Shown here: in pieces, positions 56,608 to 64,000 of the stretch
How the letters are laid out: every line of letters begins with the position of its first letter
How positions within the stretch are numbered: the first letter of the stretch is position 1
Origin: Rhizobium nepotum 39/7
Lineage (GTDB): Bacteria; Pseudomonadota; Alphaproteobacteria; Rhizobiales; Rhizobiaceae
DNA: 64,000 bases
Assembly: GCF_000949865.1 (NCBI RefSeq)
Contig: NZ_JWJH01000004.1
Coordinates: 186,001-250,000 of the forward strand
Direction of reading: 5' to 3'
Notes under the pieces: model-generated
Databases searched by the model: none
The model's input: only the letters and a program-made list of their open reading frames with translations
Told to the model about the DNA's origin: nothing
Made by a program: the position numbers and the translations under genes

Positions 56608-57813
56608 ATGGCGCTTTCAGGCAAACATATTCTCCTCATCATCTCCGGCGGCATTGCGGCCTATAAGAGCCTCGATCTCATCCGCCGACTGAAAGAGCGC
56701 GGCGCGAAGGTGACGCCTGTCATGACCAAGGGCGCGCAGGAATTCGTCACTCCGCTTGCCGTTGGAGTGCTGTCCGCCACTCATGTTTTCACCGAGCTTT
56801 TCTCCAGGCAGGACGAACAGGATGTCGGCCATATCCGGCTCGCACGCGATTGTGACCTTGTGCTGGTCGCGCCCGCCACCGCCGATCTTATGGCCAAGAT
56901 GGCGCATGGTCTGGCTGACGATCTTGCCTCCACGATCCTTCTGGCAACCGACAGCAAGGTGCTGGTCGCGCCTGCCATGAACCCGAAAATGTGGTCGGCA
57001 AAGCCAACAACGCGCAATGTCGAAGCGCTGAAAAAAGACGGCGTGTTTTTCATCGGCCCCATGGCGGGCGAGATGGCGGAAAAGGGTGAGGCGGGTCTCG
57101 GCCGTATGGCGGAGCCGTTGCAGATCGTTGAAGCCGTCGAGGCGCTGCTGGATGGCGGGCTGAAGCCTCTGAAGGGCAGAACGGCCATCGTCACCTCCGG
57201 TCCCACACATGAGCCGATCGATCCGGTGCGCTATATCGCCAATCGCTCCTCCGGCAAGCAGGGGCATGCCATCGCGGCGGCTCTGGCTGAACTTGGGGCG
57301 GAGGTCACGCTGATCTCCGGTCCCGTTACCATCGCCGATCCGGCGGGTGTCGCGACCGTTCACGTAGAACGCGCCGAAGAGATGCGCGATGCGGTGATCT
57401 CGCGGCTGCCGATGGACATCGCCGTCATGGTCGCCGCCGTCGCTGACTGGCGGGTGACTGGCTCGTCGGAACAGAAGATCAAGAAGCAGCCGGGCGATGC
57501 GCCACCTGCGCTGCAACTGACGGAAAACCCCGATATTCTGAAAACCGTCGGTCACCACGAAAAGCGCCCGCAGCTGGTGGTGGGTTTTGCTGCCGAAACG
57601 CAGGATGTGGAGAAAAACGGCCGGGCCAAGCTGGAGCGCAAGGGTGCGGATTATATTGTGGCCAACGATGTTTCGGCTGAAACCGGCATCATGGGTGGAG
57701 ATCGCAACAGCGTGAAGATCATTTCGGCTGATGGTGTGGACGTCTGGCCGGATCTCGACAAGGCCGAAGTCGCCAAACGTCTGGCGACGCTTATCGCGGA
57801 GAAACTCGCATGA
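56608..57813 (+). CDS. coaBC: Bifunctional phosphopantothenoylcysteine decarboxylase / phosphopantothenate-cysteine ligase
   Basis: 401 aa fusion catalysing two steps of coenzyme A synthesis. CoaC (1-190): flavodoxin-like SGGIAAYKSLDLIRRL, VLVAPAMNPKMW near 126, and the flap region. CoaB (about 190-401): TSGPTHEPIDPVRYIANRSSGKQG near 197 and EQKIKKQ near 290, with Lys involved in CTP binding, then ANDVSAETGIMGGDRN near 352. Overlaps the next gene by 4 bases (ATGA). Confidence 0.97.
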   Translation: MALSGKHILLIISGGIAAYKSLDLIRRLKERGAKVTPVMTKGAQEFVTPLAVGVLSATHVFTELFSRQDEQDVGHIRLARDCDLVLVAPATADLMAKMAHGLADDLASTILLATDSKVLVAPAMNPKMWSAKPTTRNVEALKKDGVFFIGPMAGEMAEKGEAGLGRMAEPLQIVEAVEALLDGGLKPLKGRTAIVTSGPTHEPIDPVRYIANRSSGKQGHAIAAALAELGAEVTLISGPVTIADPAGVATVHVERAEEMRDAVISRLPMDIAVMVAAVADWRVTGSSEQKIKKQPGDAPPALQLTENPDILKTVGHHEKRPQLVVGFAAETQDVEKNGRAKLERKGADYIVANDVSAETGIMGGDRNSVKIISADGVDVWPDLDKAEVAKRLATLIAEKLA

Positions 57814-58169
57814 ACCTGTTTGATCGCAAGAGCTTCGACAAGGTGCTTGGCGGTTGGCCGGGCGTGCGCTTTGTCGATCAGTGGGATTCGCATGTCGCCA
57901 AAGTGGGCGACAAGGTCTTTGCCGTGCTGGGCGAGCGGGCAGACTGGCGGCTTGTGATGAAATGTTCGGAGGAAAGCTTCGAAATCCTCACCTCGCTGGA
58001 AGGCGTCGGTCAGGCGCCCTATTTTGCGAAGCGCAAATGGATATCGATTTCCGATCACTCACCGCTTGAGCAGGAAGAACTGGAGCATTACGTGCGCCGC
58101 TCCTATGAACTCGTTGCGGTCGGGTTGACGAAAAAGCTGCGGGCGGAACTGGGAATTCCGATCGGCTGA
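57810..58169 (+). CDS. MmcQ/YjbR-family protein
   Basis: 119 aa, the full length of the YjbR/CyaY-like fold family (MmcQ). LGGWPGVRFVDQWDSHVAKVGDKVFAVL, then WRLVMKCSEESFEIL and APYFAKRKWISI are typical. The fold resembles double wing DNA-binding domains, but the role is undefined. Its ATG overlaps the coaBC stop, so the two are translated together; a link to CoA metabolism is only contextual. Confidence 0.88.
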   Translation: MNLFDRKSFDKVLGGWPGVRFVDQWDSHVAKVGDKVFAVLGERADWRLVMKCSEESFEILTSLEGVGQAPYFAKRKWISISDHSPLEQEELEHYVRRSYELVAVGLTKKLRAELGIPIG

Positions 58170-58185
58170 CAGCTGCCAATTCACC

Positions 58186-59100
58186 TCAATTGTCTTTCGT
58201 GCTTCGCCCGATGATCTGGCGAACGCCATCCTTGGTGAAGGGCTGGAAAAGCTGCGGCAGAAAGCCCTTTGCAATTTCTCCCTTGATACCGATGTTGGTC
58301 GAAGACGGGCGGTCGGGATTGAAATAGCTGCCGAACAACTGGTCGAACACGACAAGGTTCTCACCATAATTGGTGTTTCCCTCAGGCAACTCTTTCGAAT
58401 GGTGCCATCGGTGCAGCCGGGGGGTGCTGAACACGTAGTCTAGCGGCCCCGTTTTCATATCGACATTGCAATGGGTCAGAATGCCGATGAAAGCGGTGAC
58501 AGCCGCGAGCCACCAGAAGACATGCAACGGTGCGCCCATGAGATAGAGCGGGATCTGGCTGAGCGCGATCTTGAACAGCGAGTCGGCCACATGAAAACGG
58601 CCCGTATTGACGACCCACAGACGGACAACGCTGTGATGAAGCGCATGGAAACGCCAGAAGAATACCCGTTCATGCGCGATGCGGTGTGCCCAGTAGAGAC
58701 CGAATTCAGCGATCGCCACGGCAAGCACGACCTGAACGATTAACGGCAGCCCCGAAGGCCAAAGGTCGAATTTCATGGCTGCCAAAGGTTGCAGGAAACC
58801 GGCGGTCAGCATCGGAAAGATAACCGACGCCAACGCCGCAAGCTGGACAAGTCCCTTGGTCAGCAGCGTGTGGGCGATACTGTTTACCGTTTCGCCGTCA
58901 GGCTCAAGCCACTGCGTATCATAGGGAATGTAGCGTTCGAGAAGAAACAGGGTCATCAACGCGCCCGCATATACGGCGAGGAAACCCGTGATCGGATGCT
59001 GGCTCGTAAAAGCGAAATAGGCCCCGACAAGACCGCCAAAAAACACCATTGGCCACGAACAATAGGTAAGGGCCCGTTTTACTGCTTCATTTTTTGCCAT
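58186..59100 (-). CDS. Sterol desaturase/fatty acid hydroxylase-superfamily protein
   Basis: 304 aa membrane di-iron protein. The histidine clusters HRIAHE, HALHHS and HRWHHSKE, plus helices at about 12-35, 38-55, 80-105 and 120-140, define the fatty acid hydroxylase superfamily. Substrates in bacteria include carotenoids, ornithine lipids and fatty acyl chains; none is assigned. The ATG at 59100 is preferred; an in-frame ATG at 59127 has no Shine-Dalgarno. It lies downstream of ubiB but 165 bases away. Confidence 0.88.
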   Translation of the reverse strand: MAKNEAVKRALTYCSWPMVFFGGLVGAYFAFTSQHPITGFLAVYAGALMTLFLLERYIPYDTQWLEPDGETVNSIAHTLLTKGLVQLAALASVIFPMLTAGFLQPLAAMKFDLWPSGLPLIVQVVLAVAIAEFGLYWAHRIAHERVFFWRFHALHHSVVRLWVVNTGRFHVADSLFKIALSQIPLYLMGAPLHVFWWLAAVTAFIGILTHCNVDMKTGPLDYVFSTPRLHRWHHSKELPEGNTNYGENLVVFDQLFGSYFNPDRPSSTNIGIKGEIAKGFLPQLFQPFTKDGVRQIIGRSTKDN

Positions 59101-59265
59101 GAATTTCAATTCCCGTCCGGCAATCATTTAACTTTCAACCAAGATCAGGTCATTATCTTCGATATGTTGCAGCAGCATGGTACGCATCTGCCGAACTGGC
59201 AGGGCTGGCGATTTTCTGTCCGGACGTGCGCCACAATGGCGTGAGCGCCGAACTGGAAATATCCC

Positions 59266-60840
59266 TCAGCTGATCCTGATCGCGATATAGAGAAGCGTCA
59301 GCGCAATCACCCAGAGCGCCGCCCGCCCCCATTTGGTATGGCGCGCTTCCGCCTTGCCGATAGCTTCCGCCGTCTGCGCGTCGAAACGCAGGCCGTTCTC
59401 GCTCATATACATCAGATCGGAATGCAGCTTCTCCGTCTTGGCGGCGATCTCGGGGGCCGCCTCGGCAAGCTTGAGAGCCGCCTTCACGCCATCCTTCAGA
59501 TCGGTGACGATGCGCTTCGGGCCGAGATTGTCCCTTATCCAGCCGCTGACGACCGGATCGGCCGCCTTCCACATGTTGAAGCGCGGATTGAGCATGCGGG
59601 ATACGCCTTCCACCACCACCATGGTCTTCTGCAGCATCACCAGCTCCGGGCGTGTTTCCATGTCGAAGAGTTCGGTCACTTCGAATAGCAGCGTCAGCAA
59701 CTTGCCCATGGAGATCGTCTCGGCCGGCTGGCCGTGGATCGGCTCGCCAATGGCGCGGATCGCCTGCGCGAAGCTGGCTTTATCGTGATGGCCCGGCACA
59801 TAACCGGCCTCGAAATGCACTTCTGCCACGCGCATGTAATCGCGGGTGATGAAGCCGTAGAGGATTTCAGCAAGGAACCGGCGCTCCTTTTTACCGAGCC
59901 GTCCGGCAATGCCCATATCCACGGCCACGATCATGCCCTCAGCATCGACGAAGAGATTGCCGGGGTGCATGTCGGCGTGGAAAAAGCCGTCGCGCAGCGT
60001 GTGCCGCAGGAAGGACTGGATCAGGGTGTCGGCCAGCTTGTTCAGGTCGTGACCTGCGGCCTTCAGCCCCTCGATATCCGACATCTTGACGCCGTCGATC
60101 CACTCCATGGTGACGACATCGCGGCCGGTGCGTTCCCAATCGACCTCGGGCACGCGAAATCCGGGATCGTCCTTGGTGTTTTCGGCAAGTTCGGAAAGGG
60201 CGGCGGCCTCGAGCCGCAGATCCATCTCGATCTTGGTCGTCTGTTCCAGCGTCCGTGTCACCTCCACCGGGCGCAGGCGGCGGGCGGAGCGGACGAAACG
60301 CTGTTGCAGGTCGGCAATCAGATACATCGCCTCCAGATCGTTCTGGAAGCGCTGACGAACGCCGGGACGGATGACCTTGACGGCCATTTTGCGCTGTCCT
60401 TTCGGCGTATCAACTATCGCCGGGTGAACCTGGGCGATGGAGGCGGCGGCGATCGGATCGCCAAACTCCCTGTAGAGTTCAGACACCGGCCGTCCGAGCG
60501 AACCTTGGATATTCGCCTTCGCTGCCTGAGCGGGGAAAAATGCCATACGGTCCTGAAGGCTGGCAAGATCGTCGGCGAAGTCGGCGCCGACCACGTCCGG
60601 CCTTGTGGCCAGAAATTGTCCCATCTTCACATAGGATGGCCCAAGCCGCTCCACAGCCACTGCCAGCCGGTCGCTGCGTTGCGCCCGCTTGGCCCTGCTA
60701 CGGGCGAAGGGCTTCAGCAGCGCCTTCAACACTTGCGCGGAAGCAGGCAGGTCGTCGGACGGCAAAGCCAGCACGACGCCTTCGCGCACGAGAACCCAGC
60801 CAACCCTTGCGAGGCGGAAATATGCGCCCAAAGTGCTCAT
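59266..60840 (-). CDS. ubiB: UbiB-type ABC1 atypical kinase, ubiquinone biosynthesis
   Basis: 524 aa. The ABC1 family KxGQ motif is K72-M-G-Q75 in the N-terminal extension, followed by the Ala-rich loop AAASIAQVH near 152, catalytic-loop equivalent FHADMHPGNLF near 288 and metal-binding VDMGIAGRL near 308. A C-terminal hydrophobic pair of helices (ALWVIALTLLYIAIRI) anchors it to the membrane. UbiB is an ATPase needed for coenzyme Q production. Lies 36 bases downstream of ubiE. Confidence 0.96.
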   Translation of the reverse strand: MSTLGAYFRLARVGWVLVREGVVLALPSDDLPASAQVLKALLKPFARSRAKRAQRSDRLAVAVERLGPSYVKMGQFLATRPDVVGADFADDLASLQDRMAFFPAQAAKANIQGSLGRPVSELYREFGDPIAAASIAQVHPAIVDTPKGQRKMAVKVIRPGVRQRFQNDLEAMYLIADLQQRFVRSARRLRPVEVTRTLEQTTKIEMDLRLEAAALSELAENTKDDPGFRVPEVDWERTGRDVVTMEWIDGVKMSDIEGLKAAGHDLNKLADTLIQSFLRHTLRDGFFHADMHPGNLFVDAEGMIVAVDMGIAGRLGKKERRFLAEILYGFITRDYMRVAEVHFEAGYVPGHHDKASFAQAIRAIGEPIHGQPAETISMGKLLTLLFEVTELFDMETRPELVMLQKTMVVVEGVSRMLNPRFNMWKAADPVVSGWIRDNLGPKRIVTDLKDGVKAALKLAEAAPEIAAKTEKLHSDLMYMSENGLRFDAQTAEAIGKAEARHTKWGRAALWVIALTLLYIAIRIS

Positions 60841-60876
60841 GCTTATGCTTGTCTCCTGCTTTTTCCAGCCATGGTC

Positions 60877-61653
60877 TTAAAGCTTCCAACCGGAATGCAG
60901 GGCGGCGATGCCGCCGGTGTAATTGGTGTAGGTCACGCGGGAAAAACCGGCGGTGCGGATCATCGTCGCGAAATCCTCCTGATTGGGGAATTTGCGGATC
61001 GACTCGACGAGATATTGATAAGGCTCGGCGTCACCGGTGATCATCTTGCCGAATTGCGGAATGGCGTTGAACGACCATGCGTCGTAAACGCGGTCGAGCA
61101 GCGGCATTTCGACTTCGGAAAATTCCAGCACCAGCAGCCGCCCGCCGCGTTTCAGCACACGGTGAGCTTCCTTCAGTGCGACGTCGATGCGCGGCACGTT
61201 GCGAATGCCGAAGGCGACCGTATAGGCATCGAAGGTATTCGCCTCGAAGGGCAGCTCCTCCGCATTGGCCTCGACGAAGGTCAGATTGTCGGACAGCTTT
61301 CTTTTTGCCGCGCGCTCCTCGCCGACGGCAAGCATCGAGCCGTTGATGTCGAGAACGGTGGCCTGCGCCAGACGATTGGAGGCTTCCACGATGCGGAAGG
61401 CGACATCGCCGGTGCCGCCCGCCACGTCCAGCACCTTGTAGGAGGCATCCTTGCGCGGCGAAAGCGAGGACACCATGGCGTCCTTCCACAGCCGGTGCAG
61501 ACCGGCCGACATGACGTCATTCATGATGTCGTAGCGCTTGGCCACCTTGTGGAAGACGTCGTTGACCAGCCCCTGCTTTTTGCCTTCGTCCACCTTGTGG
61601 AAGCCATAGGACGTCTCCATGCCGCCTTGGGCAGTGGTACGGGCGTCGGTCAT
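60877..61653 (-). CDS. ubiE: Demethylmenaquinone/ubiquinone C-methyltransferase
   Basis: 258 aa SAM methyltransferase for the C-methylation step of ubiquinone synthesis. Motifs: [25 protein letters not shown] near 37-60, [14 protein letters not shown] near 75-88, FGIRNVPRI near 148, and RRP-like C-terminal elements ending AALHSGWKL. The start at [11 protein letters not shown] has GGAGA upstream; a longer frame overlaps the mutM promoter region. Divergent from mutM, operon with ubiB. Confidence 0.97.
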   Translation of the reverse strand: MTDARTTAQGGMETSYGFHKVDEGKKQGLVNDVFHKVAKRYDIMNDVMSAGLHRLWKDAMVSSLSPRKDASYKVLDVAGGTGDVAFRIVEASNRLAQATVLDINGSMLAVGEERAAKRKLSDNLTFVEANAEELPFEANTFDAYTVAFGIRNVPRIDVALKEAHRVLKRGGRLLVLEFSEVEMPLLDRVYDAWSFNAIPQFGKMITGDAEPYQYLVESIRKFPNQEDFATMIRTAGFSRVTYTNYTGGIAALHSGWKL

Positions 61654-61796
61654 CGTCTGTCTCCATATTAATTGCGTGGCGGACCATAGCGGAAACGCCA
61701 TGGCGACGCTATCTGTTGCCGCATCGCCTGGGCGCGACATTTCGCGTGCACTGTATAGACTACATGGTCCTAACGATAAACTGCCGGATAAGCCAG

Positions 61797-62699
61797 ATGC
61801 CAGAATTGCCAGAAGTCGAAACCGTCAGACGTGGCCTCGCACCCGCCATGGAAGGGGCAAGCATCCGTAGGCTTCACCTCGGCCGCCCCGATCTGCGCTT
61901 CCCGTTTCCGCAAGATTTTGCGACCCTGATCGAGGGCAAAACGATCATATCGCTGGCGCGCAGGGCGAAGTATCTTTTGATCGAACTGGAGGGTGGGCTG
62001 ACGATCGTTGCTCATCTTGGAATGTCCGGCTCGTTTCGTATCGAGGCGGAGGCGGATGAGGGCGAAGATAAGAAGGTGCCCGGCGCGTTTCATTATGCTC
62101 GCTCGAAGGACGGCAAGCATGACCATGTCGTCTTTCATCTGGATAAGGGAGAAGAGCGCGTCTGCGTCATCTATAATGACCCGCGCCGCTTCGGCTTCAT
62201 GCATCTGGTGGAACGCAACAAGCTCGATCTTTATCCTGCCTTCGCCGAGCTTGGCCCGGAGCCGACCGGCAATGCGCTGAGCGCCGATTATCTGGCGAGC
62301 CGGTTCCAGGGCAAAAGCCAGCCTTTGAAAAGCACGCTTCTGGATCAGAAGGTCATTGCCGGCCTCGGCAATATCTATGTCTGCGAGGCGCTGTGGCGCG
62401 CCCGTCTCTCACCTCTGCGGGCGGCGGGAACGCTGGTGACGAAAACCGGCGGGCCGACACCGCAACTCATCGTTCTGACGGAGAAAATCCGGGATGTGAT
62501 ATCGGATGCCATCGCCGCCGGCGGCTCCTCCCTGCGCGACCATATACAGACGGACGGAACGCTCGGTTATTTCCAGCATTCCTTTTCGGTCTACGATCAG
62601 GAAGGCCAGCCTTGCCGGACACCCGGCTGCGGGGGTACGGTTGAAAGAGTGGTGCAGGCCGGTCGTTCCACTTTTTATTGCGCTGCCTGCCAGACGTAA
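61797..62699 (+). CDS. mutM: Formamidopyrimidine-DNA glycosylase
   Basis: 300 aa Fpg/MutM, which excises 8-oxoguanine and FaPy lesions and nicks the strand. The N-terminal catalytic Pro2-Glu3 ([14 protein letters not shown]) fixes the start. The helix-two-turn-helix region [23 protein letters not shown] lies near 185 and the zinc finger [26 protein letters not shown] is at the C-terminus. A slight insertion (residues 85-100, acidic) is common in rhizobia. Followed 33 bases later by echA. Confidence 0.97.
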   Translation: MPELPEVETVRRGLAPAMEGASIRRLHLGRPDLRFPFPQDFATLIEGKTIISLARRAKYLLIELEGGLTIVAHLGMSGSFRIEAEADEGEDKKVPGAFHYARSKDGKHDHVVFHLDKGEERVCVIYNDPRRFGFMHLVERNKLDLYPAFAELGPEPTGNALSADYLASRFQGKSQPLKSTLLDQKVIAGLGNIYVCEALWRARLSPLRAAGTLVTKTGGPTPQLIVLTEKIRDVISDAIAAGGSSLRDHIQTDGTLGYFQHSFSVYDQEGQPCRTPGCGGTVERVVQAGRSTFYCAACQT

Positions 62700-62732
62700 C
62701 GAAGCCGGAATAACGGAGAAGGGGAGACTGCC

Positions 62733-63506
62733 GTGGACTATGAAACGATACTGGTCGAGAAACGCGAGGAGGTGGGCGTCATCACGCTCAATCGCCCCAA
62801 GGCGCTCAACGCTCTCAATTCGGCGCTTCTGAAAGAGTTGCGGCACATTCTTTCTTCGTTCTCAAACGATGATTCCATCGGGGCGATCATTATAACCGGC
62901 TCGGAAAAGGCATTTGCAGCCGGTGCCGATATCAAGGAAATGCAGGCGCTGGATTTTGTCGATGCTTATGTCGGCGATTTTCTCGGCGGCTGGGATGAGG
63001 TCGCGTCGACCCGCAAGCCGGTCATCGCCGCCGTCTCCGGCTTTGCGCTCGGCGGCGGGTGTGAGCTGGCAATGATGTGCGATTTCATCATCGCTTCGGA
63101 AACGGCAAAGTTCGGTCAGCCGGAAATCACGCTTGGCGTCATTCCCGGCATGGGCGGCTCGCAGCGGCTGACGCGGGCGGTGGGCAAGGCGAAGGCCATG
63201 GATCTGGTTCTGACAGGCCGGATGATGGATGCAGCGGAAGCCGAGCGTGCCGGTCTGGTATCGCGGATCGTGCCTGCGGCAAGTCTCATGGATGAGGCGG
63301 TGGACGCCGCCACGCGCATCGCCTCGCTGTCGCGCGCCTCGGTTCTCATGGCCAAGGAAAGCGTCAACCGTTCCTTCGAGGTATCCCTGGCGGAAGGGCT
63401 GAGATATGAAAGGCGATCCTTTCAGTCGCTCTTCGCGACAGCGGATCAGAAGGAGGGCATGGCGGCCTTCGTGGAAAAGCGTAAACCCGCTTTCCGGAAT
63501 CGCTAA
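62733..63506 (+). CDS. Enoyl-CoA hydratase (crotonase family)
   Basis: 257 aa, GTG start with GGAGA about 10 bases upstream. Crotonase-fold motifs: oxyanion-hole [11 protein letters not shown] near 66 and [16 protein letters not shown] near 107, with catalytic Glu candidates in GGGCE and FGQPEITLG. This matches short-chain enoyl-CoA hydratases of beta-oxidation. Downstream of mutM and upstream of rpsT, the conserved rhizobial order. Confidence 0.94.
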   Translation: MDYETILVEKREEVGVITLNRPKALNALNSALLKELRHILSSFSNDDSIGAIIITGSEKAFAAGADIKEMQALDFVDAYVGDFLGGWDEVASTRKPVIAAVSGFALGGGCELAMMCDFIIASETAKFGQPEITLGVIPGMGGSQRLTRAVGKAKAMDLVLTGRMMDAAEAERAGLVSRIVPAASLMDEAVDAATRIASLSRASVLMAKESVNRSFEVSLAEGLRYERRSFQSLFATADQKEGMAAFVEKRKPAFRNR

Positions 63507-63542
63507 GGATTCGAAATATCGGCGTTTTCCGCCGTTTGCGCG

Positions 63543-63571
63543 TTGACGGGCGTACGCTTTAGCGGTATATG
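63543..63571 (+). promoter_or_regulatory. Sigma70-type promoter for rpsT
   Basis: TTGACG at 63543-63548 and TATATG at 63566-63571 (17-bp spacer) or GTATAT one base left. This fits housekeeping promoters of Alphaproteobacteria (CTTGAC / CTATAT). It leaves a leader of about 120 bases before rpsT. Confidence 0.65.
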
Positions 63572-63700
63572 CCCGCCCACGGTTAAGGAAAGCCATCCGG
63601 CTTGTCCGAAATTACTCCCGCATTCTTGGGTTAAGTGAGGTCTTCGAACGACCCGATCCTCTGGTTGCGGAATTTGGTTTGAATTCGAAGAGAGGCATAC

Positions 63701-63967
63701 ATGGCCAATACAACTTCGGCGAAAAAGGCGACCCGCAAGATCGCTCGCCGTACCGCAGTCAACAAGGCTCGCCGTTCGCGCGTTCGCGGCTTCATCCGCA
63801 AGGTCGAGGAAGCCATCGCTTCCGGCGATCTGGCAGTAGCCACCGAAGCTCTGAAGGCAGCTCAGCCCGAGATCCAGCGCGCAGCAACGCGTGGCGTTCT
63901 GCACGGCAACACGGCATCCCGTAAGGTGTCGCGTCTTGCCCAGCGCGTTAAGGCTCTTTCCGCCTAA
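63701..63967 (+). CDS. rpsT: 30S ribosomal protein S20
   Basis: 88 aa, Ala/Lys/Arg-rich helical protein: [22 protein letters not shown] at the N-terminus and [22 protein letters not shown] near the C-terminus. S20 binds 16S rRNA in the 30S body. AGAGGCATAC precedes the ATG. In Rhizobiales dnaA usually follows; only 33 bases remain in the window, without a gene. Confidence 0.98.
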   Translation: MANTTSAKKATRKIARRTAVNKARRSRVRGFIRKVEEAIASGDLAVATEALKAAQPEIQRAATRGVLHGNTASRKVSRLAQRVKALSA

Positions 63968-64000
63968 TCCGGCTAATCACAAATAACTATTCAAAAAGCC

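Noticed and set aside
59734..61671. 645-codon open frame on the plus strand opposite ubiB and ubiE
   Set aside because: A shadow of the two genes on the other strand, with no recognisable domain.

Overview
The window reads as a chromosomal housekeeping segment of an Agrobacterium-type alphaproteobacterium (Rhizobiaceae). The proteins are rhizobial in character: a phosphatidylethanolamine N-methyltransferase (PmtA) of the Agrobacterium type, an FzlA-like GST-fold protein and a ugp transporter. The right end has the order ubiB-ubiE / mutM-echA-rpsT, which in Rhizobiales normally leads directly into dnaA, so the right edge is probably close to the replication origin. Coding density is high. No rRNA, tRNA, CRISPR array, insertion sequence or prophage was recognised, and base composition looks even throughout.

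Layout. 1-6.8 kb: a truncated alpha/beta hydrolase, the translation block infC / rpmI-rplT, then a kinase-fold gene coupled to pheS-pheT. 6.9-21.3 kb: a patchwork of small metabolic and regulatory units. These are two aldo/keto reductases with a LysR regulator and a GNAT enzyme, a cysteine hydrolase coupled to a GlxA-type regulator, a Gfo/Idh/MocA oxidoreductase, xseA, a GntR-controlled enolase-superfamily enzyme, a MarR/EamA divergent pair, an M29 aminopeptidase, YbaK and an ArsC-like protein. 21.4-25.8 kb: a 55-aa protein, a 2'-5' RNA ligase-family protein, guaA, an MTA/SAH nucleosidase-like enzyme coupled to a thioesterase, and tspO. 25.8-31 kb: a four-gene periplasmic iron cluster (imelysin, di-haem oxidoreductase, second imelysin, DUF1513). 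31-42.3 kb: an rRNA methyltransferase, an RlpA-like protein, queG, an fzlA-like gene, uppP, an NDUFA9-like gene, pyrF, pmtA and dnaN. 42.5-52.5 kb: rsmI-yraN-acetyltransferase, a phosphate-regulated ugpBAEC operon, gshB and an SOS-type comM. 52.5-64 kb: cysK, a LysE exporter, dut, prfC, coaBC, ubiquinone genes, mutM, an enoyl-CoA hydratase and rpsT.

Non-coding signals carry much of the interest. Two genes appear to start at non-ATG/GTG/TTG codons: infC at ATT and queG at ATC. Both have an upstream in-frame stop, a good Shine-Dalgarno and no conventional start in between. Perfect or near-perfect palindromes sit in the promoter regions of the gntR, marR/EamA, lysR and imelysin units. Four Pho half-sites at exact 11-bp spacing precede ugpB. 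A GTTC-N7-GTTC LexA box precedes comM. Several intrinsic terminators or attenuators are visible. The 430-bp gap upstream of rlpA contains nested inverted repeats built on one heptamer plus a CtrA-like TTAA-N7-TTAA, and is the least explained stretch.

I do not see a clear multi-gene system of an unknown kind. The most unusual points are the start codons, the kinase-fold gene fused translationally to pheST, the imelysin paralogue lacking its signature histidine, and the rlpA-upstream repeat region.
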